64,000 nt of DNA from the NCBI GenBank assembly GCA_046344715.1, contig JBKDKX010000006.1, positions 106,876-170,875 of the forward strand, read 5' to 3'. How positions within the stretch are numbered: position 1 is the first letter of the stretch; each line of letters opens with the position of its first letter. Shown in pieces: positions 44,119 through 52,033 of this stretch. Made by a program: the position numbers and the translations under genes. Source of the stretch: CAZAQK01 sp046344715 (GTDB taxonomy: Bacteria > Pseudomonadota > Alphaproteobacteria > Rickettsiales > SXRF01). The notes beneath the pieces were generated by a model, which was given only the letters and a program-made list of their open reading frames with translations, did no database searches and had not been told where the DNA came from.

Positions 44119-44823
44119 TTAGAGATTTCTAACGGAGTTACATTTTGTATTGAGGGAACCCAAGCCGGTAATAAGCGATTCCGGACTGCCGTCAAATACA
44201 TCTATTAATGTTGCCATAGCGATATCAGAAGATGCACCACGTTTTCTCAGCCCGGCAATAATGCCTGCCTTGTCAGCAGGATTTTGTTCCTGACTAAGCT
44301 TGGCTGTAAGATCAAAACTCTCAATGGGGATACGAAATCCAGCGATTAAATCACGCCATTTGGTAAATGTAGCAGGATCAATTTCCTGCACTTTCCAGCC
44401 ATCCGCTGCCTCATGTGCGGCAACTAAATCACTAATCTGGGCAGTAAGATGTTCGGTATCCATTGCCTGGAGTGTGCCGCGAAATGTTGCATTCACATAA
44501 TCATATGTTGGAGCGGTTTTACTGCGATCTGGTTTATCGCCTGCAAAGCGCGCCGTGTACCAACTGGGTGAAATTGCTGCACTCGGACCGCTCACAACAA
44601 TCGTCACCTTCGCACCATTTTGCAAATAAGGCATGATCGGGTTTTCTTTTGCCAGATGAAATTCCACCATACCATTGGCGGTTACTCCCTGCCTGAATGT
44701 TAAGGGAGCATGCGCCGTGATTGGCCCATCAGGGCTATTCACTGAAATAGTAGCGAACGGAAAACACTCTATCAATGTTTTGAGTACCCGCGGGTCTTGT
44801 TGTTTGAAATGTCCGTAATGCAT
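44119..44823 (-). CDS. PaiB-like FMN-binding protein
   Basis: The 234-residue protein starts at a conserved PaiB-type region (FPFATISVN, then TAHAPLTF) and holds the family motif VVSGPSAAISPSWYT with NYVNATFRGT-like residues (YDYVNATFRG). The C-terminal helix-rich part includes IAGFRIPIE. PaiB proteins are flavin-split-barrel proteins first described as regulators of sporulation and protease genes in Bacillus; the role here is unknown. A tRNA-Ile gene lies just upstream on the same strand. Confidence 0.85.
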   Translation of the reverse strand: MHYGHFKQQDPRVLKTLIECFPFATISVNSPDGPITAHAPLTFRQGVTANGMVEFHLAKENPIMPYLQNGAKVTIVVSGPSAAISPSWYTARFAGDKPDRSKTAPTYDYVNATFRGTLQAMDTEHLTAQISDLVAAHEAADGWKVQEIDPATFTKWRDLIAGFRIPIESFDLTAKLSQEQNPADKAGIIAGLRKRGASSDIAMATLIDVFDGSPESLITGLGSLNTKCNSVRNL

Positions 44824-44840
44824 AACAACAAAAATAAAAA

Positions 44841-44917
44841 TGGTGGGTCCGGGAGGATTTGAACCTCCTACCCCCGCCTTATCAGAGCGGTGCTCTAACC
44901 AAATGAGCTACGAACCC
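44841..44917 (-). tRNA. tRNA-Ile (anticodon GAU)
   Basis: The 77-nt cloverleaf on the minus strand has acceptor stem GGGTTCG/CGGACCC, D-arm GCTC...GAGC, anticodon loop CTGATAA (anticodon GAT) closed by CCGCT/GGCGG, T-arm GGAGG...CCTCC with TTCAAAT, discriminator A and encoded CCA. This isoacceptor usually lies in the 16S-23S spacer; here it stands alone. Confidence 0.95.
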
Positions 44918-45052
44918 ATGCCACAGAAGCAGCAAAGAGGCACGGTTTTAGGGGGCATTCATGCAAAAGTCAAATCATTTGCCGTAATAACCAACCAAAT
45001 GGTAAGTTATTGAATTTATTGCCATCAAATCATTGATAGAGCATTTTCGCTT

Positions 45053-46096
45053 TTAATCCGCTGATGAACGGGTAACGCAGTTGCGCCCTTTGTGCTTGGA
45101 TTGGTACAGCGCGTCATCGGCGCGCTTCATAAGCGTTGGTAACGTATCACTTGTGTGGCGGAATTTTGCAACACCCATGGAAACCGTAATTGTACCAAAT
45201 GTTTCGCCGGTATCTTTGCGTTTAAGCTCTTTGCTTGCAATGGTAGCGCGAATCATGTCGGCCACTTTCATTGCACCTTCAATAGGCGTTTCCGGCAATA
45301 TCACCACAAATTCTTCACCGCCAAAACGCGCCACGACGTCGCGGCCTTTGAGCACCTCGGTCAGCGTACGTGCCACGGTTTTCAGCACTTCGTCACCCAG
45401 CAAATGCCCATACTTATCATTAAATTTCTTGAAGAAATCGATGTCGATCATGATCAGGCAAAGCTCGGTCTGCTTTTCTTTTGCCACCATCGAAAGTTCA
45501 TCATACATTTTTTCAAATGTTTTGCGGTTGAATACACCGGTTAAGAAATCGCGCTGAGCCTCGATCGTCACTTGTTGCAAATTTTTACGCAACACCGTAA
45601 TCTCTTTCTTGGATTCTTCCAGTTTCTCTGTGATTTTTTCACCGCTCTGGCGCAGTGTGGTAGTTGCGGTTACCAGTTCTTTGAGGGTGTTTTTGATGTT
45701 ATCATCTTCAAAATCGACGCTGATTTTTTCGATATATTGGTCAACATCCTTGTTGTAATTTTTCTGCTCACCGGAAAAGTCGGTGACCACCCGCAGCACA
45801 TCCTGCAACAATTTCTGCGCAGCAAGCGACGCGTCATCCAGTACCTTCTGGTTACGGTTACCAACGATATATTTGTTGTAGAGATATTTGCTGGTATCGA
45901 GCGTAAAGGGTAATTTGTTAGCGTCGATATTATCAATTTCAGCTGCAAGTTCTTTGTTTTTTCCTTCCGAATATGCAAACCACACCGCATAATTTTCCGG
46001 CGTGGGCCGCACCTTATGCGCGTCCATCAATGTCATGGCTTGCTTGGCAAGTTCATGATCGTTCAGTTGTACAGGGGCGGATTGCAGAGTGTTCAT
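45053..46096 (-). CDS. Diguanylate cyclase (GGDEF domain)
   Basis: It makes cyclic di-GMP from two GTP. The 347-residue protein has an N-terminal helical domain (about 10-150) of unknown role, a coiled-coil stretch (about 150-180), and a GGDEF domain (about 180-345) with the active site RFGGEEF. The position of the RxxD inhibitory site reads KGRD, so product inhibition through the usual arginine is probably absent. No membrane segment or sensor domain of known type is seen. Confidence 0.92.
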   Translation of the reverse strand: MNTLQSAPVQLNDHELAKQAMTLMDAHKVRPTPENYAVWFAYSEGKNKELAAEIDNIDANKLPFTLDTSKYLYNKYIVGNRNQKVLDDASLAAQKLLQDVLRVVTDFSGEQKNYNKDVDQYIEKISVDFEDDNIKNTLKELVTATTTLRQSGEKITEKLEESKKEITVLRKNLQQVTIEAQRDFLTGVFNRKTFEKMYDELSMVAKEKQTELCLIMIDIDFFKKFNDKYGHLLGDEVLKTVARTLTEVLKGRDVVARFGGEEFVVILPETPIEGAMKVADMIRATIASKELKRKDTGETFGTITVSMGVAKFRHTSDTLPTLMKRADDALYQSKHKGRNCVTRSSAD

Positions 46097-46132
46097 TGCA
46101 CCAAGATTAACGGGTTATAGTTAAAAAACCCT

Positions 46133-47623
46133 TCATTTCACCGGCTTACCCTCACCAGGCAGCCCAAGTTTCTGCCATAAATCGGTAATTTTACTAACAA
46201 CTTCCTGATTCATAGCAATTTTCTTACCCCATTCACGGCTGGTTTCTGGGGGTATTTTATCCGTAGCGTCTAAACCCGCCTTGCCCCCCATGCCAGATTC
46301 CGGCGAGGCGAAGTCCAAATAGTCAATCGGCGTGGCGTCAACTAGCGTAATGTCCCGCACCGGATCCATACGCGTAGAAACCGCCCACATCACCTGTTTC
46401 CAGTCGCGTACATTAATATCATCATCCACCACAATTATCCATTTCGTATAGATAAACTGTCGCAGGTACGACCAAATCCCCATCATGATGCGCTTGGCAT
46501 GTCCCGGATAGGCTTTTTTGATGGAAACCACGGCAATGCGATACGAACATCCCTCCGGCGGAAGGTAAAAATCAACGATCTCAGGGAATTGCTGTTGTAA
46601 TAATGGAATAAACACCTCATTAAGCGCCTCACCCAAAACCGATGGCTCATCCGGAGGATGCCCGGTATGGGTAGATAAATAAATCGGGTTTTTGCGCATA
46701 GTAATGGCGGTGATGGTAAACACCGGAAATTTTTCCACCGAGTTATAATAGCCCGTGTGGTCACCGAATGGCCCTTCATCACCAAACTCATCGAGCGATA
46801 CATAGCCTTCCAGCACAATTTCTGCCTCAGCTGGAACTTTCAGCGGCACGGTCTTGCAATCCACCAGTTCCACCTTATCGCCGCGCAGCAAGCCGGCATA
46901 TTGATATTCACTCATCGTATCGGGCACAGGCGTTACTGCTGCAAGAATCGTCGCCGGATCACAACCAATGACCGCCGCAGCCGGAAGCGGCTGCCGCTTT
47001 TCCTTACCCCAACGCGCGTAATGCTGCGCACCACCGCGATGTTTTAACCAGCGCATAAGCGTGGTGTTTTTACCCGTCACCTGCAGGCGATATATACCTA
47101 AGTTAAAATTATCTTCAGCTTTATCCGAAGGCCCTTTAGTGACAATAAGAGGCCACGTAATCAGTGGCGCTGCATCTTCCGGCCAGCAGGTTTGAATAGG
47201 AAATTTTGCAAGGTCGATATCATCGCCAGTCAAGACTACTTCCTGACATGGCGCAGACTTTACCGTTTTAGGTTTCATCGCCATGGCCGATTTAAGGAGC
47301 GGCAATAATTCGAGTGCCTCACGCCAGCCTCCAGGCGGCTCAGGTTGGCGTAGAAACGCGAGTTTTTCACCCAACTCACGCAGTTCATGTGGCTCTCTCC
47401 CCATACCCCACGCCACACGCTCGATGGTGCCGAAGAGGTTGATGAGTACTGGCATTGAGTGACCTGTGACATTCTCAAACAGCACCGCCGGACCTTTTTC
47501 ACTGATGAGGCGCGTACCTATCTCCGTCATCTCCAGATACGTGGATACAGGTTCTTTTACCCGTACCAGACGGCCAGTTTTTTCCAAGTGAGCAATGAAA
47601 TCACGCAGAGAGTTATAGGTCAT
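46133..47623 (-). CDS. ubiD: UbiD family decarboxylase (4-hydroxy-3-polyprenylbenzoate)
   Basis: UbiD removes the carboxyl group of the ubiquinone precursor using prenylated FMN supplied by UbiX. The 496-residue protein has the conserved start YNSLRDFIAHLEKTGRL, a cofactor region FNLGIYRLQV, the HRGG segment and the acidic active-site region EFGDEGPFGDHTGYY (about 277-291). It is third in a tight operon after the glyoxalase-like and acetyltransferase genes, 7 nt after the latter. Confidence 0.95.
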   Translation of the reverse strand: MTYNSLRDFIAHLEKTGRLVRVKEPVSTYLEMTEIGTRLISEKGPAVLFENVTGHSMPVLINLFGTIERVAWGMGREPHELRELGEKLAFLRQPEPPGGWREALELLPLLKSAMAMKPKTVKSAPCQEVVLTGDDIDLAKFPIQTCWPEDAAPLITWPLIVTKGPSDKAEDNFNLGIYRLQVTGKNTTLMRWLKHRGGAQHYARWGKEKRQPLPAAAVIGCDPATILAAVTPVPDTMSEYQYAGLLRGDKVELVDCKTVPLKVPAEAEIVLEGYVSLDEFGDEGPFGDHTGYYNSVEKFPVFTITAITMRKNPIYLSTHTGHPPDEPSVLGEALNEVFIPLLQQQFPEIVDFYLPPEGCSYRIAVVSIKKAYPGHAKRIMMGIWSYLRQFIYTKWIIVVDDDINVRDWKQVMWAVSTRMDPVRDITLVDATPIDYLDFASPESGMGGKAGLDATDKIPPETSREWGKKIAMNQEVVSKITDLWQKLGLPGEGKPVK

Positions 47624-47630
47624 AGAATTA

Positions 47631-48122
47631 CTATAAAAACTTTTCCATCAATATGTCATCCACATAAGATCCATCAGCAAGTTTCATGATATGTTTTTCT
47701 GTGCCATACGGCTCGAAGCCAACGCTTTTATATAATGACACGACTTCAGGATGTAAGGCATTTGCACTAAGTTGCAGCAATTCGATACCCATTTCCTGTG
47801 CCTTTAGTATGATTGCTTGCAACATGGCTTTAGCAATGCCCTTGCCCCGCATCTCAGGCGTTACATATACAGGGCCAACGTTTGCCTTGTGTTTGAGTTT
47901 CATTGAATTATTCGGCATCATTCCGACAAACCCAATCATGGTTTTATCGTCGAACGCTCCGATCCAAGGACGCTCCATTGCTTTTTCGAAACGGTTTAGC
48001 GGCCAATTTACAGCTTCCTCATAGGCAAACAAAAAGCTCTCTGGATGCTCTTTGAGGCTACGCAGCCGTAGCCCTCTATAGTCTGCTGCATCTTGTTTGG
48101 TAAAAGCGCGAAAAGTAATCAT
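47631..48122 (-). CDS. GNAT family N-acetyltransferase
   Basis: The 163-residue single-domain acetyltransferase begins ITFRAFTKQDAADYRGLRLRS-type and carries the acetyl-CoA binding loop VTPEMRGKGIAKAML (about 87-101), followed by LQLSANALHPEVVSLYKSVGF. The substrate is unknown. Its ATG overlaps the stop of the preceding glyoxalase-like gene (ATGA) and it ends 7 nt before ubiD. Confidence 0.9.
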   Translation of the reverse strand: MITFRAFTKQDAADYRGLRLRSLKEHPESFLFAYEEAVNWPLNRFEKAMERPWIGAFDDKTMIGFVGMMPNNSMKLKHKANVGPVYVTPEMRGKGIAKAMLQAIILKAQEMGIELLQLSANALHPEVVSLYKSVGFEPYGTEKHIMKLADGSYVDDILMEKFL

Positions 48123-48430
48123 GCTTTTATCCTGAATTTCTCTCGTGCTTCCTGCATCTGAGCCTCAGATGAAAAATATTCCCACACGATACCATTTACA
48201 TCTTTTTCTTCCCGTAAGGCTCTTTCAGCAGCATCCTCAAACCCAATGTGCCGCACCACACCCGCCTGCTGCCCTTCCTTGCAAGAAATAGTGAAGTTTA
48301 GCAGATCTGTTTTCCACAGTGCGTACCGCCCTTCCACCAGCACAACAGGCTTACAGCCCAACCGATTGCTATAATCTGCAACGGATGTCGCAAAATCAGA
48401 AACGGCAATGGAGATGTGGAAGCGTTTCAT
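48119..48430 (-). CDS. Glyoxalase/VOC-like small protein
   Basis: The 103-residue protein begins RFHISIAVSDFATSVADYSNRLG, the opening of a vicinal-oxygen-chelate domain. It then has VVRHIGFED, where a metal-ligand His would lie, so it may be one full half-barrel. It is shorter than most members (about 120-130). The best likeness is to the ArsI/CadI-type subgroup; activity is unproven. It is the first gene of the short operon ending in ubiD. Confidence 0.75.
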   Translation of the reverse strand: MKRFHISIAVSDFATSVADYSNRLGCKPVVLVEGRYALWKTDLLNFTISCKEGQQAGVVRHIGFEDAAERALREEKDVNGIVWEYFSSEAQMQEAREKFRIKA

Positions 48431-48445
48431 CTTTTTCTTTCATCA

Positions 48446-48465
48446 TCTCCGTACAGGCGGAGATT
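48446..48465. other. Small hairpin between rlmB and the VOC gene
   Basis: ATCTCCG (48446-48452) pairs with CGGAGAT (48459-48465) around a 6-nt loop. It lies after rlmB and just upstream of the next gene on the same strand. There is no T-run, so it is a weak terminator candidate at best. Confidence 0.35.
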
Positions 48466-48487
48466 TGGAGCTACACGCACATAATTA

Positions 48488-49240
48488 TCATGAGGCTCTA
48501 GACCCCGCAACAAGTGCGGGATGACACTTAGTGTACAACTCATAAAGGGCCACCGCAGCAGCATTGGATACATTCAGGCTTTCCATGCGGTCACTCATAG
48601 GTAGCTTCACCAGATAGTCACAATGTTCGGCAGTCAGGCGGCGCAACCCCTTGCCTTCTGCCCCCAGCACTAATGCTGTTTTATTATCGAGCTTGGCCTC
48701 ACCGATGGTTTGTTTCGCATCACCATCCAGCCCAGCCACCCAATAGTCATGTTTTTTTAGAGTTTCAATAGCTTGCGAAAGATTGGACACTGAAATAAGC
48801 GGTACAATTTCCAGTGCGCTGCTTGCCGTCTTTGCCATGATGCCAGATTCCGATGGTGCGTTCCTGTCGGTCACAATAACACAACCTGCATCAAAGGCTG
48901 CCGCCGAGCGCAGTATCGCGCCCACATTGTGGGGATCAGACACCTGATCTAAAAGCAATACCGGTTTTTTAATGCCTTCAGAGAGCCACTCATGTAGCGA
49001 TGGCTGCTGAAGTGGCTCACACTCCACCGCAATACCCTGATGCACAGCATCTTTTGGCAGTTGTGATTCCAGTTTGCCAGCATCCACCACCGACACCGTT
49101 TTAAGGCCAGCAAATACTCCCTCGCCTATTTCCTTACGGGTATTGGCCGTAACCAGCACACGTTTGATTTTACGCATGGGGTTAGCTATTGCGGCAAGGG
49201 CTGAATGCCTGCCATAGAGTATGTGGGGGCTTTTGCTCAT
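48488..49240 (-). CDS. rlmB: 23S rRNA (guanosine-2'-O-)-methyltransferase RlmB
   Basis: A SPOUT-class methyltransferase (TrmH family) that methylates G2251 of 23S rRNA. The 250 residues include the substrate-binding N-domain (LYGRHSALAAIANP) and the knotted domain with LLLDQVSDPHNVGAILRSA (about 95-113), VLGAEGKGLRRL and MSDRMESLNVSNAAA. The last 12 residues, CHPALVAGSRAS, are encoded by a palindromic repeat and extend past the normal end of the fold. rlmB close to the tuf-secE-rpoBC locus is usual. Confidence 0.93.
   Translation of the reverse strand: MSKSPHILYGRHSALAAIANPMRKIKRVLVTANTRKEIGEGVFAGLKTVSVVDAGKLESQLPKDAVHQGIAVECEPLQQPSLHEWLSEGIKKPVLLLDQVSDPHNVGAILRSAAAFDAGCVIVTDRNAPSESGIMAKTASSALEIVPLISVSNLSQAIETLKKHDYWVAGLDGDAKQTIGEAKLDNKTALVLGAEGKGLRRLTAEHCDYLVKLPMSDRMESLNVSNAAAVALYELYTKCHPALVAGSRAS
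48494..48527 (-). repeat. CCCGC-type palindromic repeat inside the rlmB 3' end
   Basis: On the minus strand the element reads TGTCATCCCGCACTTG followed by TTGCGGGGTCTAGA, with CCCGCA (48504-48509 on the plus strand)/TGCGGG (48515-48520) as stem. The same GCGGGGTCT core occurs at 15152-15163 and 15829-15840. It is in frame with rlmB and ends the protein at a new stop. Confidence 0.75.
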
Positions 49241-49349
49241 AATTTTCTTAAGATAATCGGTATGTTAGTAAAAAGCTGATAAATAACCAAATTTGTCATA
49301 TATCTGTAACAGAGTAGCGGTAATATGGAAGAACTTAATGTGAGGAAAC

Positions 49350-50135
49350 ATGCCGGAAAACAACCATAAAGAGAAGCTGCTCATATTCATTGTGGCCTAT
49401 AACGCCTCAAAGCACATTGAAGGCGTATTTGACAGGATTCCTGCTTCTGTATGGAATAAGTCCCTCGCCGAGGCCGACATACTCATGATCGATGACTGCT
49501 CACCTGACAATACATTTGAAGTAGCCAAAGCGTATGCAGCGCGCACCGGCAAGACAATTGATATTCAACGCAATGCCACCAATCAAGGCTATGGCGGCAA
49601 CCAGAAAATCGGCTACCAATATGCCATCGATAAAGGATATGACGCCGTAGTACTACTGCATGGCGACGGGCAGTATGCCCCCGAACTCATCCCAACACTA
49701 GCCACGCCTGCTCTAAAAAATGAAGCAGATGTGGTGATCGGTTCACGCATGATTGATAAGAAATCGGCGTTAAAAGGCGGCATGCCGAAATATAAATTCA
49801 TCGGTAATATTGTGGTAACCGCCATGCAGAATATCATGCTTGGGGTGAATCTATCCGAGTTCCATAGCGGCTATCGTGTCTATCGAACCGCTGCCTTGCG
49901 CGCTGTACCGTTTCAGGCGAATGCCGATTATTTCGATTTCGATACCGATATTCTTATCCAGATGATCGATACACGGCAGCGTTTCCTCGAGATATCCATC
50001 CCCACGTTCTACGGCAGCGAAATCTGTCATGTGAACGGGCTGAAATATGTCAGCAAGATACTCTTCACCACCATGCTTTCGCGCCTGCAGCGCTTAGGCC
50101 TGTGCTATTTCAGGAAATTTGATTACAAGCGTTAG
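49350..50135 (+). CDS. Family 2 glycosyltransferase
   Basis: The 261-residue GT-A enzyme starts LLIFIVAYNASKHIEGVFDRIP and has the acidic motifs DDCSPDN (about 47-53) and LLHGDGQYAPE (about 99-109), then SGYRVYRT. It resembles dolichyl-phosphate-mannose/undecaprenyl-phosphate sugar transferases in this region, but it lacks C-terminal membrane segments. GAGGAA precedes the ATG. It meets the convergent GT39-like gene with a 4-nt stop overlap (TTAG). Confidence 0.9.
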   Translation: MPENNHKEKLLIFIVAYNASKHIEGVFDRIPASVWNKSLAEADILMIDDCSPDNTFEVAKAYAARTGKTIDIQRNATNQGYGGNQKIGYQYAIDKGYDAVVLLHGDGQYAPELIPTLATPALKNEADVVIGSRMIDKKSALKGGMPKYKFIGNIVVTAMQNIMLGVNLSEFHSGYRVYRTAALRAVPFQANADYFDFDTDILIQMIDTRQRFLEISIPTFYGSEICHVNGLKYVSKILFTTMLSRLQRLGLCYFRKFDYKR

Positions 50136-52012
50136 TGTACAGAAATCAACTCGCGACGAACCTTTTTCAGAAACTCCTCTGGGTCCTGGTAGTTAGGCGC
50201 ATCAATAAATTTTTCGTAGATAGTTTTTACCGGAAATTTGAATAGCGCAGAATTCATCACGCATGGATGTTCCTTACCCGCCTGCACCGGCTCTGGATTA
50301 TCGCAGGAAAATGCAAAACCCATTTTTTTAAACCGTGCGGCAGCATACAGTTCATTGGCAAGTTTCTCCTGAACATCAACGATGTTTTGCATATCCTGCG
50401 GATAACGTGCTCGTACCGCTGCTGGAATAATAATATTCAGATAGTTGCGATAGGTAGGATCAATCACGATGGTCTTAACATTGGTGTGCTGAAGTCCCAA
50501 AATCCACACATTCTGCACGCCATTTAACATACCAAGGCGGTGCATTTCCTGAAACATGACCTGTACTTCACGTGGATCCATCAGAAACGCCTTCATGCGT
50601 AAATCGCTCGGGCTTATCATCATTCTTGGCTTATAGTCAGGAAACGTAGCCAGATGTTTGGTCAGCAATTGGTATTTGAGGTGTTCGCCCTTAGTCCATA
50701 AATGATAGGCAGAAGATAAATCCGTTATTACCACATCATTATTACCAACCTTATGTTCTAATATTTGCAGCATTTCATCTGTCTGTATTCTTGTTTGCTG
50801 GAATTCAGTAAGGCGCAACTGACGCCAGTGCTCCCCCTGCATGTAATAGCCGAATGATAACATGGCTGTACTGATGCTCAAAACCAGGACAACAGATAGA
50901 TTGCCCAATTGTGGATATTTACCCACATAAACCGCGCAATGCCTGATGCCATAATAAAACAACACCATGAATACTAGCAGCATTGCAATATTACGGCGCG
51001 GGGAAGAAAGCGGTACAATTCTGAACCAATAGAATGCGATAGTAACAGTCACTATGATGATTATAAGCATCATAATATCTACAGCGCGCAGACGAGAAAG
51101 TGCTACCACGCCCACAATACTAAGAAATAACAATGCCAAAAGCGGAATAACAATCAGCATCTCCGACTGCATGGCACCACCAATAAACCAAAAGAATCCT
51201 GCAATATTTATGTATTCCAGAAAGAATGTTACTATTTTTGCCAGCGTATGTATCAGCGGCTCTGTATCACGATTAAAGAAAATATGAGACTGGGTAAAAT
51301 CAATGCCGCCAATCGATTTGAGTAATCCTGTGAACTGCCACAAATAGAACAGCCAGAACAGGTGGATACCCCCCCATAAGATCAGCGGCAATATTTTTGA
51401 AGGAGCCTTACGGTAAATACTGTTAAGCAAGTGCAAGGCGGTAAACGCAACTACAGGTGCAGCCGCAAACTCAGACAACAATGAAAGACTGGTAAAAATA
51501 AAATACAGGAGAATATAAAATAGCTTGGGATTTTCCTTGTAGCGATACACGCTCCAGATAGCCAGCATACTAAACAGCAGCATTAGCGTATAACCGCGCA
51601 CCACGTTCGACTGCTCAATCATCAAGCAGGAAAACGCCATAAAAAACGCAGCAAACAGACCACCATCTCTGCTTTGAAAAAGTTCTTTGCCCAAAAAATA
51701 CCCAGCCGGAATACACAGCGTTCCGGTAATCAATGAAGGCATACGAGCCATCCACGGATCATTCCAGATATTCAACAACCAGTGCCACAGGAAATATCCC
51801 AGTATAGGATGCCCATCCTCTGCAAGGTTTACATAGAAAACATCTGCTAAAGTAGGTTGCATGGCTACATATACATGCCAGATTTCATCATGATAATAAT
51901 CCCACGCGCCCAAGCCATGGACTCGAGCAAAAACACCAGCTGCGGTAATCAGGAATAAAAGCAAAAACGTCTGGTAACGCTGCAGGAAACCTTGGTTATT
52001 TCCAGAGTTCAT
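50132..52012 (-). CDS. Polytopic ArnT/GT39-like glycosyltransferase
   Basis: The 626-residue membrane protein has about eleven hydrophobic segments in residues 15-385 and a C-terminal periplasmic domain (about 390-626). The first loop holds HDEIWHV (about 41-47), the DE-type acidic pair of GT-C sugar transferases that use lipid-phosphate sugars, and a second loop has DGHPILGYF. The acceptor is unknown. It starts 22 nt downstream of the rpoC stop, so it may be read from the rpoBC transcript. Confidence 0.82.
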   Translation of the reverse strand: MNSGNNQGFLQRYQTFLLLFLITAAGVFARVHGLGAWDYYHDEIWHVYVAMQPTLADVFYVNLAEDGHPILGYFLWHWLLNIWNDPWMARMPSLITGTLCIPAGYFLGKELFQSRDGGLFAAFFMAFSCLMIEQSNVVRGYTLMLLFSMLAIWSVYRYKENPKLFYILLYFIFTSLSLLSEFAAAPVVAFTALHLLNSIYRKAPSKILPLILWGGIHLFWLFYLWQFTGLLKSIGGIDFTQSHIFFNRDTEPLIHTLAKIVTFFLEYINIAGFFWFIGGAMQSEMLIVIPLLALLFLSIVGVVALSRLRAVDIMMLIIIIVTVTIAFYWFRIVPLSSPRRNIAMLLVFMVLFYYGIRHCAVYVGKYPQLGNLSVVLVLSISTAMLSFGYYMQGEHWRQLRLTEFQQTRIQTDEMLQILEHKVGNNDVVITDLSSAYHLWTKGEHLKYQLLTKHLATFPDYKPRMMISPSDLRMKAFLMDPREVQVMFQEMHRLGMLNGVQNVWILGLQHTNVKTIVIDPTYRNYLNIIIPAAVRARYPQDMQNIVDVQEKLANELYAAARFKKMGFAFSCDNPEPVQAGKEHPCVMNSALFKFPVKTIYEKFIDAPNYQDPEEFLKKVRRELISVH

Positions 52013-52033
52013 GCGGCGTTACCAGAGTATCAA

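Noticed and set aside
43369..44208. Open frame of 279 codons on the plus strand over the spacer and the SRPBCC gene
   Set aside because: Most of it is antisense to the SRPBCC gene, which has a good ribosome site and domain; the remainder shows no motif.
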